Source of the DNA: an uncultured Sphingobacteriaceae bacterium
Lineage (GTDB): Bacteria > Bacteroidota > Bacteroidia > Sphingobacteriales > Sphingobacteriaceae
DNA length: 64,000 bases
NCBI GenBank assembly: GCA_946480915.1
Contig: CAMLLO010000006.1
Location: 62,001 to 126,000 of the forward strand
Reading direction: 5' to 3'
Shown here one piece after another: positions 36,779 to 45,206 of this stretch (positions are counted from its first letter, which is position 1; every line of letters begins with the position of its first letter). Made by a program: the position numbers and the translations under genes. The notes under the pieces were generated by a model. That model was given only the letters and a program-made list of their open reading frames with translations, was not told the origin of the DNA and ran no database searches.

Positions 36779-37966
36779 TTAGCCCAGTTTTCTAAGAGTG
36801 CTTAAAATTACTTCGCAGGCAGTTCGAATTTCCTCATCTGAAATAATTAAGGGAGGTGCAAGTCGTAAGGCGGTATCACAATGAAGGAACCAATCGATAA
36901 TTACACCATTATCTGTAACATCTTTGCTTACAAATTCAACTTGTTCAAATGTCTCTAGCTGGATCGCTAACATCAAGCCTTTTCCACGCACTTCTTTAAT
37001 CAGCGGATGAACCAATAATTTTCTGAACAGGGCTTCTTTTTTATCTATATCGAGAAGCAAATTTTCGTCGAGCAGTGCGCCCAGTGTTGCCAGTCCGGCT
37101 GCACAGCAAACCGGATGTCCGCCAAATGTTGTAATATGTCCCAATATAGGGTTTTCCGTAAGGCAAGCCATCACCTTTCGGTTTGCAATAAAAGCGCCGA
37201 TAGGCATTCCGCCACCGATGCCTTTGGCTAGTAAAAGTATATCAGGAACAATGTCGAAATGCTCAAAAGCAAATAGTTGTCCGGTACGGCCAAATCCCGT
37301 TTGAATTTCATCCAAAATCAATAAGGCTCCGGTTTCCGTGCACCGGTTCCGAAGTGCGGTAAGGTATTCTTTGTCTGGAACTCTGATACCCGCTTCACCC
37401 TGAATGGTTTCCAGAATTACGCATGCAGTATCCGAATCAATCTGTTCTAAATCAGGGAGCTGATTGAAATGTATAAAAGATATATTGGGTAGTAATGGTC
37501 CGTACGCCTGTTTATAATACTCGTTTCCCATTACACTTAAAGCACCGTGAGTACTTCCGTGATAGGCGTTATAATAAGAAACAATCTTGGTTCTGCCAGT
37601 AAAGCGTTTAGCAAGTTTTAGAGCCCCTTCAGTGGCCTCCGTTCCTGAATTAACGAAATAAACGGAGTTAAGACTTTCCGGCAGGATCGAGACAAGCTTT
37701 TCTGCAAACAGTACCTGCGGTGCCTGCACAAATTCGCCATAAACCGATAGATGCATATACTTGTCAACCTGGTCTTTTATGGCCTGCACAACTTTGGGAT
37801 GGCGGTGCCCAACATTGCTTACAGCAAAGCCGGAAACCATGTCCATATATTTTTTGCCAGCCGGACTATATAAATACATCCCTTCAGCCCGTTCAATTTC
37901 CAGTAAACGAGGACTTAATGATGTTTGGGCATTATTGAGCAAGAATAACTGTCGCAGATTCAACAT
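36779..37966 (-). CDS. class III PLP-dependent aminotransferase
   Basis: A 395-residue fold-type I aminotransferase of the acetylornithine/ornithine/4-aminobutyrate group. The ATG at 37966 (MLNLRQLFLLNNAQTSLSP) is preferred, because upstream codons fall inside a strong hairpin. Conserved blocks: YFVNSGTEATEGALKLAKRFTG, YHGSTHGALSVMG, ETIQGEAG, LILDEIQTGFGRTG with the PLP Asp, and LLLAKGIGGGMPIGAF with the PLP Lys. The substrate cannot be fixed from sequence, and no arginine genes are adjacent. Confidence 0.85.
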   Translation of the reverse strand: MLNLRQLFLLNNAQTSLSPRLLEIERAEGMYLYSPAGKKYMDMVSGFAVSNVGHRHPKVVQAIKDQVDKYMHLSVYGEFVQAPQVLFAEKLVSILPESLNSVYFVNSGTEATEGALKLAKRFTGRTKIVSYYNAYHGSTHGALSVMGNEYYKQAYGPLLPNISFIHFNQLPDLEQIDSDTACVILETIQGEAGIRVPDKEYLTALRNRCTETGALLILDEIQTGFGRTGQLFAFEHFDIVPDILLLAKGIGGGMPIGAFIANRKVMACLTENPILGHITTFGGHPVCCAAGLATLGALLDENLLLDIDKKEALFRKLLVHPLIKEVRGKGLMLAIQLETFEQVEFVSKDVTDNGVIIDWFLHCDTALRLAPPLIISDEEIRTACEVILSTLRKLG

Positions 37967-37971
37967 TATGT

Positions 37972-38013
37972 AAAAGTACAAAAGCCTCAGAGGTTTGAGG
38001 CTTTTGTACTTTT
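37972..38013. terminator. 18-bp perfect hairpin 5 nt before the aminotransferase start
   Basis: AAAAGTACAAAAGCCTCA (37972-37989) pairs perfectly with TGAGGCTTTTGTACTTTT (37996-38013) around a 6-nt loop. Read on the minus strand it ends the 38012-38425 gene and abuts the next ATG. Read on the plus strand it is followed by a T-rich run. It could terminate, or hide the translation start of the aminotransferase. Confidence 0.75.
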
Positions 38014-38425
38014 AATTTTTTTTCTTTCTCTTCTGCAACTGCTCGATTAGCTGTTGTCGGAATTCGCGTTCGGTCGGGTATACCAATGCCGCTTTCTGTC
38101 GGGGCAATACCTTGGCAAATTCTCCTCTGTACCGTTTTCTCAGCTCAAGAATTTCGCTGTCAATTTCAAGTTCATCCACCGGCTCTGCCTCTGCGTTTTC
38201 TTTCAAAGCTCTTCGCTGACTGTTCTTTATCAAAATTAACTTTTTAAGCTCTTGCTGATAATTATTGTAAACCGGCCAGAATTTTTGCGATTCTTCCGGT
38301 GTTAACTCTAATTTTTGTGTGATAAATGCTGCTTTTACAGCCTCAATGTTGTTTCTTCTTGGCTGGGCATTTGCGGGTAGCCACAAACTCAGTCCTATTA
38401 ATATACTATAAATCCAGGGTCTCAT
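38012..38425 (-). CDS. periplasmic Spy/CpxP-like protein linked to ECF sigma operon
   Basis: A 137-residue protein with a Sec signal (MRPWIYSILIGLSLWLPANA) and a strongly helical, charged body. The stretch ITQKLELTPEESQKFWPVYNNYQQELKKL resembles the LTxxQ-type motif of small periplasmic stress proteins (Spy/CpxP). It begins 3 nt after the putative anti-sigma gene, so it is probably the third member of a sigma/anti-sigma/effector operon sensing envelope state. The family call is by pattern only. Confidence 0.6.
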   Translation of the reverse strand: MRPWIYSILIGLSLWLPANAQPRRNNIEAVKAAFITQKLELTPEESQKFWPVYNNYQQELKKLILIKNSQRRALKENAEAEPVDELEIDSEILELRKRYRGEFAKVLPRQKAALVYPTEREFRQQLIEQLQKRKKKN

Positions 38426-38428
38426 TTT

Positions 38429-39058
38429 TTATAAATTTAAATCAAGATATTGCTCAATCTCCTGCTCCGAAACTTCAGAACCGATCTCAGAAATATCAAT
38501 TTCAGCTCCAATGCTCTTAATAATCAGAGGTGCATCTCCTGCATCAGCGTAAAGCTGTAAATAGTCAACTATTTCGTCGGCAGGCAACTTTGCCATTTGA
38601 GCTTCTATATTGTTGTTTTGAGTATTGAAATAAATTCCAAAACTAATAATTGCCGTAATACATGCAGCTGCGGCATAGGTGATCCAGTTAGCGTGCAGGC
38701 GCTTAATCTTTGTCGGCGCTGCATTCAGCTCATCAGCCTTAACTTTGGCTTTAATTCGTTGCTCAAGTGAGTCAAAATATCCTTCCGGTACCTGAAATAC
38801 TTCTAATTCGGATGTTTCCTTTAATTGTTCGAGCGTGCTTATTGACCTAAGTTTATCTGGAAGGGTTTCAAAATACTTGTCGGGAACTGTAAAATAATTC
38901 TCATTATTATCGAACTGATTAATACTGATTCTGGAATGCAATTGTTCTTGCATCACTTCAAAATAGCCTTCAGGTACAGAAAACGGATTTGCTTTCTCCA
39001 TCCCAGCAAGAGTTGGAGCGTATTCCTGCCAATTCTCATTCATTTCATTCAAATCCAT
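38429..39058 (-). CDS. putative anti-sigma factor / membrane protein
   Basis: A 209-residue protein with one central membrane helix (WITYAAAACITAIISFGIYF, about residues 126-145). The cytoplasmic N-terminal part has three repeats of the type 'F-x-V-P-x-x-Y-F-E/D' (NPFSVPEGYFEVM, NYFTVPDKYFETL, EVFQVPEGYFDSL). The short C-terminal part is periplasmic and acidic. It is located 30 nt after an ECF sigma gene. Single-pass proteins in this position are typically anti-sigma factors, but no zinc-binding HxxxCxxC motif is present. Confidence 0.65.
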   Translation of the reverse strand: MDLNEMNENWQEYAPTLAGMEKANPFSVPEGYFEVMQEQLHSRISINQFDNNENYFTVPDKYFETLPDKLRSISTLEQLKETSELEVFQVPEGYFDSLEQRIKAKVKADELNAAPTKIKRLHANWITYAAAACITAIISFGIYFNTQNNNIEAQMAKLPADEIVDYLQLYADAGDAPLIIKSIGAEIDISEIGSEVSEQEIEQYLDLNL

Positions 39059-39088
39059 ATAATACTGAATGTTTTTTGTGCGGATGGT

Positions 39089-39640
39089 TTAATCATTATT
39101 TGTTAAATAACTTTCAATTTTCTTTACGGCGATGTGAAATGAAGCTTTTAAGGCGCCGACGCTGGTGCCTAACACCTGCGATATTTCCTCATATTTCATG
39201 TCATCATAGTATTTCATGTTAAAAACCAATCGTTGCTTTTCGGGCAGAGTGATGAGGGCCTGCTGAAGCTTCAATTGGATTTTATCGCCTGATATCTGGC
39301 TGCTATCTGCAAGTGTATCAGATAAGTCATAAGGCAATTCGTCCATTGAAACGTTATTTTTTTGTTTCTTTTTATTCAGAAAAGTGATGCATTCGTTGGA
39401 TGCTATCCGGTATAGCCAGGTATATAATTGTGAATCATTTCTGAAATTTCCCAGGTACTTCCAAACTTTAACAAACGTATCCTGTACCAGGTCATCAGCA
39501 TCGTCATGATCAATTACCATTCTTCGAATGTGCCAGTAAATTTTTTGCTGGTATTTTTTTATCAATAGAGAAAACGCTTCATTTCTGGTGCGTTCGTTAG
39601 CAAACAGTTCGAGTATTTCCGAGTCTTCAACTTGTTTCAT
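39089..39640 (-). CDS. ECF RNA polymerase sigma factor
   Basis: A 183-residue sigma-70 family protein of the extracytoplasmic-function group. Region 2 is seen in FSLLIKKYQQKIYWHIRRMVIDHDDADDLVQDTFVKVWKYLGNFRNDSQLYTWLYRIASNE. Region 4 is seen in LPEKQRLVFNMKYYDDMKYEEISQVLGTSVGALKASFHIAVKKIE. Its two downstream genes encode a membrane protein and a periplasmic protein that probably control or respond to it. Confidence 0.92.
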   Translation of the reverse strand: MKQVEDSEILELFANERTRNEAFSLLIKKYQQKIYWHIRRMVIDHDDADDLVQDTFVKVWKYLGNFRNDSQLYTWLYRIASNECITFLNKKKQKNNVSMDELPYDLSDTLADSSQISGDKIQLKLQQALITLPEKQRLVFNMKYYDDMKYEEISQVLGTSVGALKASFHIAVKKIESYLTNND

Positions 39641-39728
39641 GTACTCTGGTATAAAACGATGAAAATAAGAATTTGATTGTTAATACCGCAATGAATGGGT
39701 TTTGAACCGCGGGAAAAATCGCACGCCA

Positions 39729-40562
39729 CTAATAATCAGATTTGAAAAATGCAATTGTAGCGTCCCAAGCCTGCTTTAGTTCATTTGGAATGGATTCCTC
39801 ATTCCAGGGATGTTTTGCGCAAAACACATGATCTGCAGAGGGAAGAAGCAATAGTTGACTAGTTGGTTGTTGGTTATGTAACTCAAGAGCATGCTTATAG
39901 TGAACGCTGGTATCAGCTTCACCATGAATTATTAACCAGTTTTGCGAAGTTTTTCTTGCTGCAGCAAGTAAATCAAGCCTGTCTGTATGTTCGCTCAGAT
40001 CCTCAAGAAGATCAAAAGAAACCGGCATTTGTTGATTGGTTCTGGAATTCAAAAAGTATAACACACCATTTTTTCTCCATTCGACTTCCTGTTCCGGCGA
40101 CCATAAATTTCTGAAGCTGCTGATAGATGCCCATGTTGCGAGTTTTCTTACAGATTTATCTTCGGATGCCTGAATAATACTGATTCCACCGCCCAGGCTG
40201 TGTCCAATTAAATATATTTCTGAAGGTTTACTGAATTGTTCGCCACTTAGGGCAAAAGTAATTACCTGATTCAGATCGAATAGTTCTTTTGAAAAAGTGT
40301 TTTTGGAAAACCCTTCTAAGTCGTCGAAAAAGTCGCCTTGCTTCTGACCTATCCCGTTATGTGAAAAATTAAATTTCAGAAAGTTAAGCCCCTGACCCGC
40401 AAAATAAGTCGCCATTAAATCATGGGTGCCCCAGTTTTTAAAGCCTTTAAAGCCGTGAACAAATATAACAAGCGGTTTTACCTGGTCTTTGTCGGATGAG
40501 ATATAGTCAATTTCGATCTGTTTATTCGCAGACCCTGATATAGTATAACTATGATTAAACAT
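39729..40562 (-). CDS. alpha/beta hydrolase
   Basis: A 277-residue cytoplasmic hydrolase. Motifs: oxyanion HGFKGFKNWG, nucleophile elbow GHSLGGG (about Ser120), and the final DHVF His (about 246), with Asp in HGEADTSV. It overlaps the end of the MarR gene by 8 nt, so both proteins are made from one transcript; the hydrolase may act on a compound sensed by that regulator. The substrate is unknown. Confidence 0.82.
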   Translation of the reverse strand: MFNHSYTISGSANKQIEIDYISSDKDQVKPLVIFVHGFKGFKNWGTHDLMATYFAGQGLNFLKFNFSHNGIGQKQGDFFDDLEGFSKNTFSKELFDLNQVITFALSGEQFSKPSEIYLIGHSLGGGISIIQASEDKSVRKLATWASISSFRNLWSPEQEVEWRKNGVLYFLNSRTNQQMPVSFDLLEDLSEHTDRLDLLAAARKTSQNWLIIHGEADTSVHYKHALELHNQQPTSQLLLLPSADHVFCAKHPWNEESIPNELKQAWDATIAFFKSDY

Positions 40563-41022
40563 TTTGAAGATTAGCGCAGTCTGATAAGATATCGTTCATG
40601 GAATCAACAAAGTTCTTATCACTGAGTTTGAAGAAATTTGCTTCCATATCAGAAACCGTCTTTAGCGATAAATCTAATACTTTTTTGCCTTTATCCGTGA
40701 AAATAACAAGTTTAGCACGAGCATCTCCATCAATTTTAATACGATGAATATATTCTTTATTTTCCAGACTCGAGAGAATTCTGGAAGTCATCATTCGGTC
40801 TATGCCAGAATATTTTGCCACCTGATGCTGATAAACACTGTTGTTTTCTTTGGTCAGCCAGCCGCAAATAGACAGAACAATAAATTGTGTATAAGTAAGA
40901 TCAACCTCTAGCAGGGCCTTGTTTATTATCCTCTGCCAACACATTTCCATTTGCCATAAAAGAAAACCTGGGGCAGTACGCACATTCTCAATAAGGTCTT
41001 CAGAAGGTAATGTTTTATTCAT
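40555..41022 (-). CDS. MarR-family transcriptional regulator
   Basis: A 155-residue winged-helix regulator. The DNA-binding core YQHQVAKYSGIDRMMTSRILSSLENKEYIHRIKIDGDARAKLVIFTDKGKKV has the MarR wing (DGDARAK..FTDKG). It overlaps the hydrolase gene. A short palindrome ATCCTTTTAGGAT lies in the upstream gap around 41120, but I cannot show that it is the operator. Confidence 0.87.
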   Translation of the reverse strand: MNKTLPSEDLIENVRTAPGFLLWQMEMCWQRIINKALLEVDLTYTQFIVLSICGWLTKENNSVYQHQVAKYSGIDRMMTSRILSSLENKEYIHRIKIDGDARAKLVIFTDKGKKVLDLSLKTVSDMEANFFKLSDKNFVDSMNDILSDCANLQNV

Positions 41023-41228
41023 GGGTGGTATATCCTCTTCTCTAAATCAGCTTCAAATAAACTGAAAATTATTGTTGTAGGATAATTTTTCTATTATTTT
41101 TTTATTTAGGCCTCTTTTTAATCCTTTTAGGATATTTATTGGGTCAGCTAAAAGGCATGTTTTATTTAAAAGCGTTCTAAATACTTCTGTTTGACAAAGG
41201 AATGACAACGGCGTGAATGCTTATTATT

Positions 41229-41236
41229 TACCTTTG
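41229..41236 (+). promoter_or_regulatory. -7 promoter element of the haem cluster
   Basis: TACCTTTG matches TANNTTTG and lies 29 nt before the hemA start. A -33 TTTG at the right distance is not seen, so confidence is limited. Confidence 0.4.
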
Positions 41237-41265
41237 TTTCGGGTTTTTTAAGATACTTTCAAGCT

Positions 41266-42492
41266 TTGAAGCATTTAAAAGTTTTAGCATTCACTCATCA
41301 GCAGATAGATTTAAAGGAGTTGGGGAAACTGGTGATCTGTAATCAGACATTAGTAGGAAGATTGAATGACGTTAGAGAGAAATTTGATATACCTGAGATA
41401 TTTTACATCGGTACGTGTAACAGGGTCGAATTTGTTTTTTCCGCTTCACAGCAATTAACGTTCGATTTCATAAAAGAGTTTATTCAAACACTTAACTTTT
41501 GCATTCCGCTGAATATGCTGGATGATTTCGTAAGTAAAGTGAATACCTATGAAGATGAGCAGGCTTTTAATCATTTGCTTCGCGTTTCGTGTTCATTGGA
41601 AAGCCTGGTCGTAGGTGAAAAGGAAATTCTTGCACAGGTTCGAAAGTCGTATGAGACTTGTAGAAAAGCCGGTTTTACCGGAGATTTCATGCGAATTGTT
41701 ATGGCGCATGTTGTTAAAACCGCTAAAGAAGTTTACACAAAAACCAAAATCTCTCAAAATCCCATCTCTGTAGTTTCCCTTGCATATCGCAAACTTCGTG
41801 ATTTAAACATGTGCTCCAATTCCAGAATTCTTATAATAGGAGCCGGAGAAACCAATAAAAATATTTGCAAATACCTCCAAAAACATAAATATTCAAACTT
41901 TGCCATTTTTAATCGCACCTTAGAAAATGCGGAATCTCTAGCCCGAGAGTTAAATGGTAAGGCCTACAGTCTTGCAGAATTACAGAATTACAAAAACGGT
42001 TTTGATGTAATAATCACCTGTACGAGTGCTGTAAGTCCTATTATTACAAAAGAAGTCTACAATTCGCTTTTAATCGGAGATACTGAAAAGAAAGTAATCG
42101 TCGATCTTGCTATTCCTAATGATACCTGTCCGGAGGTTTTAACTTCCAATCCTGTCCATTTTATCGAAGTTAGAGGATTGCAGGAAGTTGCCAATCAAAA
42201 TATGCAGGAACGCTATCAGGAGCTTGTACATGCCGAGCAAATTATCGAGGAAAGTATAAATGAATTCAGGCCGATACTAAAGCAACGTCAGATAGAACTT
42301 GCCATGCGAGACGTTCCTCTAAAAATAAAAGAAATCAGAAGCGTTGCAGTAAATTCGATCTTCGCGAATGATATAGGTCAATTGGATACCAATTCACGCG
42401 AAGTGCTTGAAAAGATTATGAACTATATGGAAAAGAAATATATTAGCGTTCCAATGGTCATGGCAAAAGAGATATTGGTAAACAATAGCTAA
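41266..42492 (+). CDS. hemA: glutamyl-tRNA reductase
   Basis: A 408-residue enzyme reducing glutamyl-tRNA to glutamate-1-semialdehyde, the first step of C5-pathway haem synthesis. Start is TTG at 41266 (MKHLKVLAFTHQQ). The catalytic Cys51 lies in IGTCNRVEF. VVGEKEILAQVRKSYETCRKAG and the NADPH-binding RILIIGAGETNKNICKYL follow, then a C-terminal dimerisation helix region. It is first in a haem cluster and is separated from hemC by 30 nt. Confidence 0.94.
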   Translation: MKHLKVLAFTHQQIDLKELGKLVICNQTLVGRLNDVREKFDIPEIFYIGTCNRVEFVFSASQQLTFDFIKEFIQTLNFCIPLNMLDDFVSKVNTYEDEQAFNHLLRVSCSLESLVVGEKEILAQVRKSYETCRKAGFTGDFMRIVMAHVVKTAKEVYTKTKISQNPISVVSLAYRKLRDLNMCSNSRILIIGAGETNKNICKYLQKHKYSNFAIFNRTLENAESLARELNGKAYSLAELQNYKNGFDVIITCTSAVSPIITKEVYNSLLIGDTEKKVIVDLAIPNDTCPEVLTSNPVHFIEVRGLQEVANQNMQERYQELVHAEQIIEESINEFRPILKQRQIELAMRDVPLKIKEIRSVAVNSIFANDIGQLDTNSREVLEKIMNYMEKKYISVPMVMAKEILVNNS

Positions 42493-42522
42493 GCTTTTCC
42501 AATTATTCAATTTACTTTTATT

Positions 42523-44103
42523 GTGAAAAATAAACTCATCATAGGAACACGGGGCAGCGATCTTGCGCTTTGGCAGGCAAATCATGTAAAAGATAGGCTT
42601 TCCGAGTACGGTATAAATGCAGAATTAAAAATAATCAAAACCCAAGGGGATAGTATTCTTAATCTCCGATTAGATAAATTGGAGGGTAAAGGATTCTTTA
42701 CTAAGGAATTAGAAGAAGAACTTTTAAACGGTTCTATTGATATTGCCGTTCACTCTCATAAAGATCTTCCTACTCAAAATCCCCCCGGTTTAATAATCGC
42801 AGCAGTTTCAGAACGCGAAGATCCGCATGAATTGCTCCTGATCTTAAAAGACTGTGTAGACATTAAACAAAAGTTGTCTATAAAGTTTGCCGGCATGGTG
42901 GGTACCTCATCTAACCGTCGTAAAGCTCAATTATTATCTCTTCGTCCTGATTTAGAGGTTGAAGATCTTCGTGGAAACGTCCCTACGCGGATTCAGAAGC
43001 TGCGGGATGAAGATTACGATGCTATAATGATCGCTAAAGCCGGCGTTCAGCGATTGGGAATAGATCTTAGTGAGTTTTACGTTGAAGAGCTTGAGCCGAT
43101 GGAATTCATTCCTTCACCCGCCCAGGGAGTGCTGGCTATTCAGATTCGCGAAAGCGATACTGAATTATTTAAACGCTTGCAGGTATTGCATAACGCCTCT
43201 GTCGCCGAAGAGATTGCGGTTGAACGTAAAGTATTGAATCTCTTTAATGGAGGTTGTCATATGCCTTTAGGCTGCTATTGCAGAAAGGAAGGCGATAAGT
43301 TTCAAGTTTGGACTTCAAAAGCCGAAGAAGGCGACTCTTTCCCCGACAGACTTTTTCTTGAAGCCGAAACTACTGAAGGACTTGCCGAGCGAATTGTATC
43401 TAAGTTTGCCAAGGATAGAAAGCTCCCAAAGAAGGTTTTTATAACCCGTGGTATTTCTGAATCCAGTTATTTCCGCCGGGCTCTTGAAAATCACAACATT
43501 GAAATAGACGGTCGCTCATTGATTCGAACCTTCCCAATGATCAATAAGCTTGATCCATATATTTTAAAACATGTAGACTGGATTTTTTTCAGTAGTAAAA
43601 ACGCCATCGAATATTTTTTTAAGCTTAACCCTTTAATTTCTAAGAAAACTAAGTTTGGCGTTTTGGGTCGTGCTTCAGAAGATGTTCTTCGGATGTTTGG
43701 CCGCGTTCCCGAATTTAACGGTGAAGAGGAGGGGATCGATACTGCCGATATTGCAAAAGAATTTGCGGAGTTGGCTAATGGTCATTCGGTATTATTTCCG
43801 GGTGCAAAAGATTCGTTGCGAACCATACAAAAGGCACTATCTCCCGAAACCAAGATCATTGACCTTCCTGTATATGAAACTATTATGGAAGATAACATCG
43901 AAGCTATTTTTGCCGATGTGTTGATTTTTACAAGCCCATCTAACGTCGAAGCCTATTTTGTCGACAATTTAATTGAACCTGGTCAAAAGGTAATATGCAT
44001 CGGTCGCGCTACAGGGAGAAAATTCGATGAAATGGGTATGAAATATACCTTGCCATATTCGCCGGATGAAATAGGTTTAGTCGAAGCAGTGTTTGGCCTC
44101 TAG
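42523..44103 (+). CDS. hemC: HemC-HemD fusion: hydroxymethylbilane synthase + uroporphyrinogen-III synthase
   Basis: A 526-residue fusion starting at GTG. Residues 1 to about 300 are porphobilinogen deaminase: IIGTRGSDLALWQA, VHSHKDLPT, GTSSNRRKAQ, DLRGNVPTR and the dipyrromethane-binding Cys245 in FNGGCHMPLG. Residues of about 305-526 form a HemD domain: KKVFITRGIS, WIFFSSKNAIEYFF, VLIFTSPSNVEAYF, KVICIGRATGRKFDEMG. The fused enzyme would convert porphobilinogen to uroporphyrinogen III in one chain. A separate HemD homologue is encoded at 10.9 kb. Confidence 0.92.
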   Translation: MKNKLIIGTRGSDLALWQANHVKDRLSEYGINAELKIIKTQGDSILNLRLDKLEGKGFFTKELEEELLNGSIDIAVHSHKDLPTQNPPGLIIAAVSEREDPHELLLILKDCVDIKQKLSIKFAGMVGTSSNRRKAQLLSLRPDLEVEDLRGNVPTRIQKLRDEDYDAIMIAKAGVQRLGIDLSEFYVEELEPMEFIPSPAQGVLAIQIRESDTELFKRLQVLHNASVAEEIAVERKVLNLFNGGCHMPLGCYCRKEGDKFQVWTSKAEEGDSFPDRLFLEAETTEGLAERIVSKFAKDRKLPKKVFITRGISESSYFRRALENHNIEIDGRSLIRTFPMINKLDPYILKHVDWIFFSSKNAIEYFFKLNPLISKKTKFGVLGRASEDVLRMFGRVPEFNGEEEGIDTADIAKEFAELANGHSVLFPGAKDSLRTIQKALSPETKIIDLPVYETIMEDNIEAIFADVLIFTSPSNVEAYFVDNLIEPGQKVICIGRATGRKFDEMGMKYTLPYSPDEIGLVEAVFGL

Positions 44104-44138
44104 CCTGCTTAATGGAAATTATTCTCAACTGGAAATTT

Positions 44139-45113
44139 ATGAATATCCGTCCAAGAAGATTAAGAAAATCCCCCATAGTTCGTGAAATGGTTGCCGAAAC
44201 GCGATTATCCAGGGATATGTTTATATACCCTTATTTCGTGGTTCCCGGCAAAAACATTAGTCATGCAATTGATGCAATGCCCGGTATTAACCATTTTTCT
44301 GCCGATACCCTGGTAAAAGATGTTGAGCAATTATTAAAGCTGGGTTTAAATAAAATTTTACTTTTCGGCGTAGGTGAGGAGAAGTCTGAGAATGCCAGCA
44401 CCGCTTACAGCGATAATTCAGTTGTTGCCAATGCCGTTCGGGAAGTGAAGAAAGCCTTTGGCGAGGATTTGTTTGTTGTTACGGATGTATGTACATGTGC
44501 CTACACCACTCACGGTCATTGCGGGATAATGCACGATGATTATGTTCAGAATGATGAAACCGTTGAAGTATTGGCAAAAATGGCTTTGAGTCATGCGCAG
44601 GCCGGTGCAGATATGGTGGCACCTTCCGACATGATGGATGGACGTATTTCAGGAATTCGTTCCGGTTTGGATGCAAGCGGCTTCGTTAATACAGGGATAA
44701 TGAGCTACAGTATTAAATTCGCGTCTGGATATTATGGGCCATTTCGCGAAGCTGCAGATTCGGCTCCTAATAAAGGCGATAGAAAAGCTTACCAGATGGA
44801 CTTTCGCAATCCAAAAGAAACCTTAAGGGAGGCCTTTCTGGATGAACAGGAAGGTGCTGATATTTTAATGGTAAAACCTGCATTAGCTTATTTGGATGTT
44901 ATAAAAAGCCTAAGAGAAAACACCAATCTGCCTGTAGCTTGTTACAATGTTTCAGGAGAATACTCGATGGTAAAAGCAGCTGCCAGAGCCGGATGGATTG
45001 ACGAACAGAAAGTAACTATGGAAAACATGTATGCTTTCACACGCGCTGGTGCAAATATTATCATTACATACCATGCTAAGGAAATCCTTGAAAAAGGATG
45101 GATGGCTTTATAA
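44139..45113 (+). CDS. hemB: delta-aminolevulinate dehydratase (porphobilinogen synthase)
   Basis: A 324-residue enzyme condensing two aminolevulinate molecules to porphobilinogen. The ATG at 44139 (MNIRPRRLRKSPIVREM) matches the family start, although an ATG at 44112 is also in frame. Zinc-type metal site DVCTCAYTTHGHCGIMHDD, and the two active-site lysines in the regions SAPNKGDRKAYQMDF and DILMVKPALAYLD, are in place. It lies directly after the HemC-HemD gene. Confidence 0.95.
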   Translation: MNIRPRRLRKSPIVREMVAETRLSRDMFIYPYFVVPGKNISHAIDAMPGINHFSADTLVKDVEQLLKLGLNKILLFGVGEEKSENASTAYSDNSVVANAVREVKKAFGEDLFVVTDVCTCAYTTHGHCGIMHDDYVQNDETVEVLAKMALSHAQAGADMVAPSDMMDGRISGIRSGLDASGFVNTGIMSYSIKFASGYYGPFREAADSAPNKGDRKAYQMDFRNPKETLREAFLDEQEGADILMVKPALAYLDVIKSLRENTNLPVACYNVSGEYSMVKAAARAGWIDEQKVTMENMYAFTRAGANIIITYHAKEILEKGWMAL

Positions 45114-45206
45114 GTAAAAAGGTAAAATTTAAATTAAAAATGCCCGGCGTGGTTATTTTTGTTTTCTTCATTTTAACTTTTGAATTTAAATTTTTGATCT
45201 TTATCC

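Noticed and set aside
41119..41131. Palindrome ATCCTTTTAGGAT as a MarR operator
   Set aside because: Arms are only 5 bp and the region is very AT-rich; there is no second copy to support an operator.
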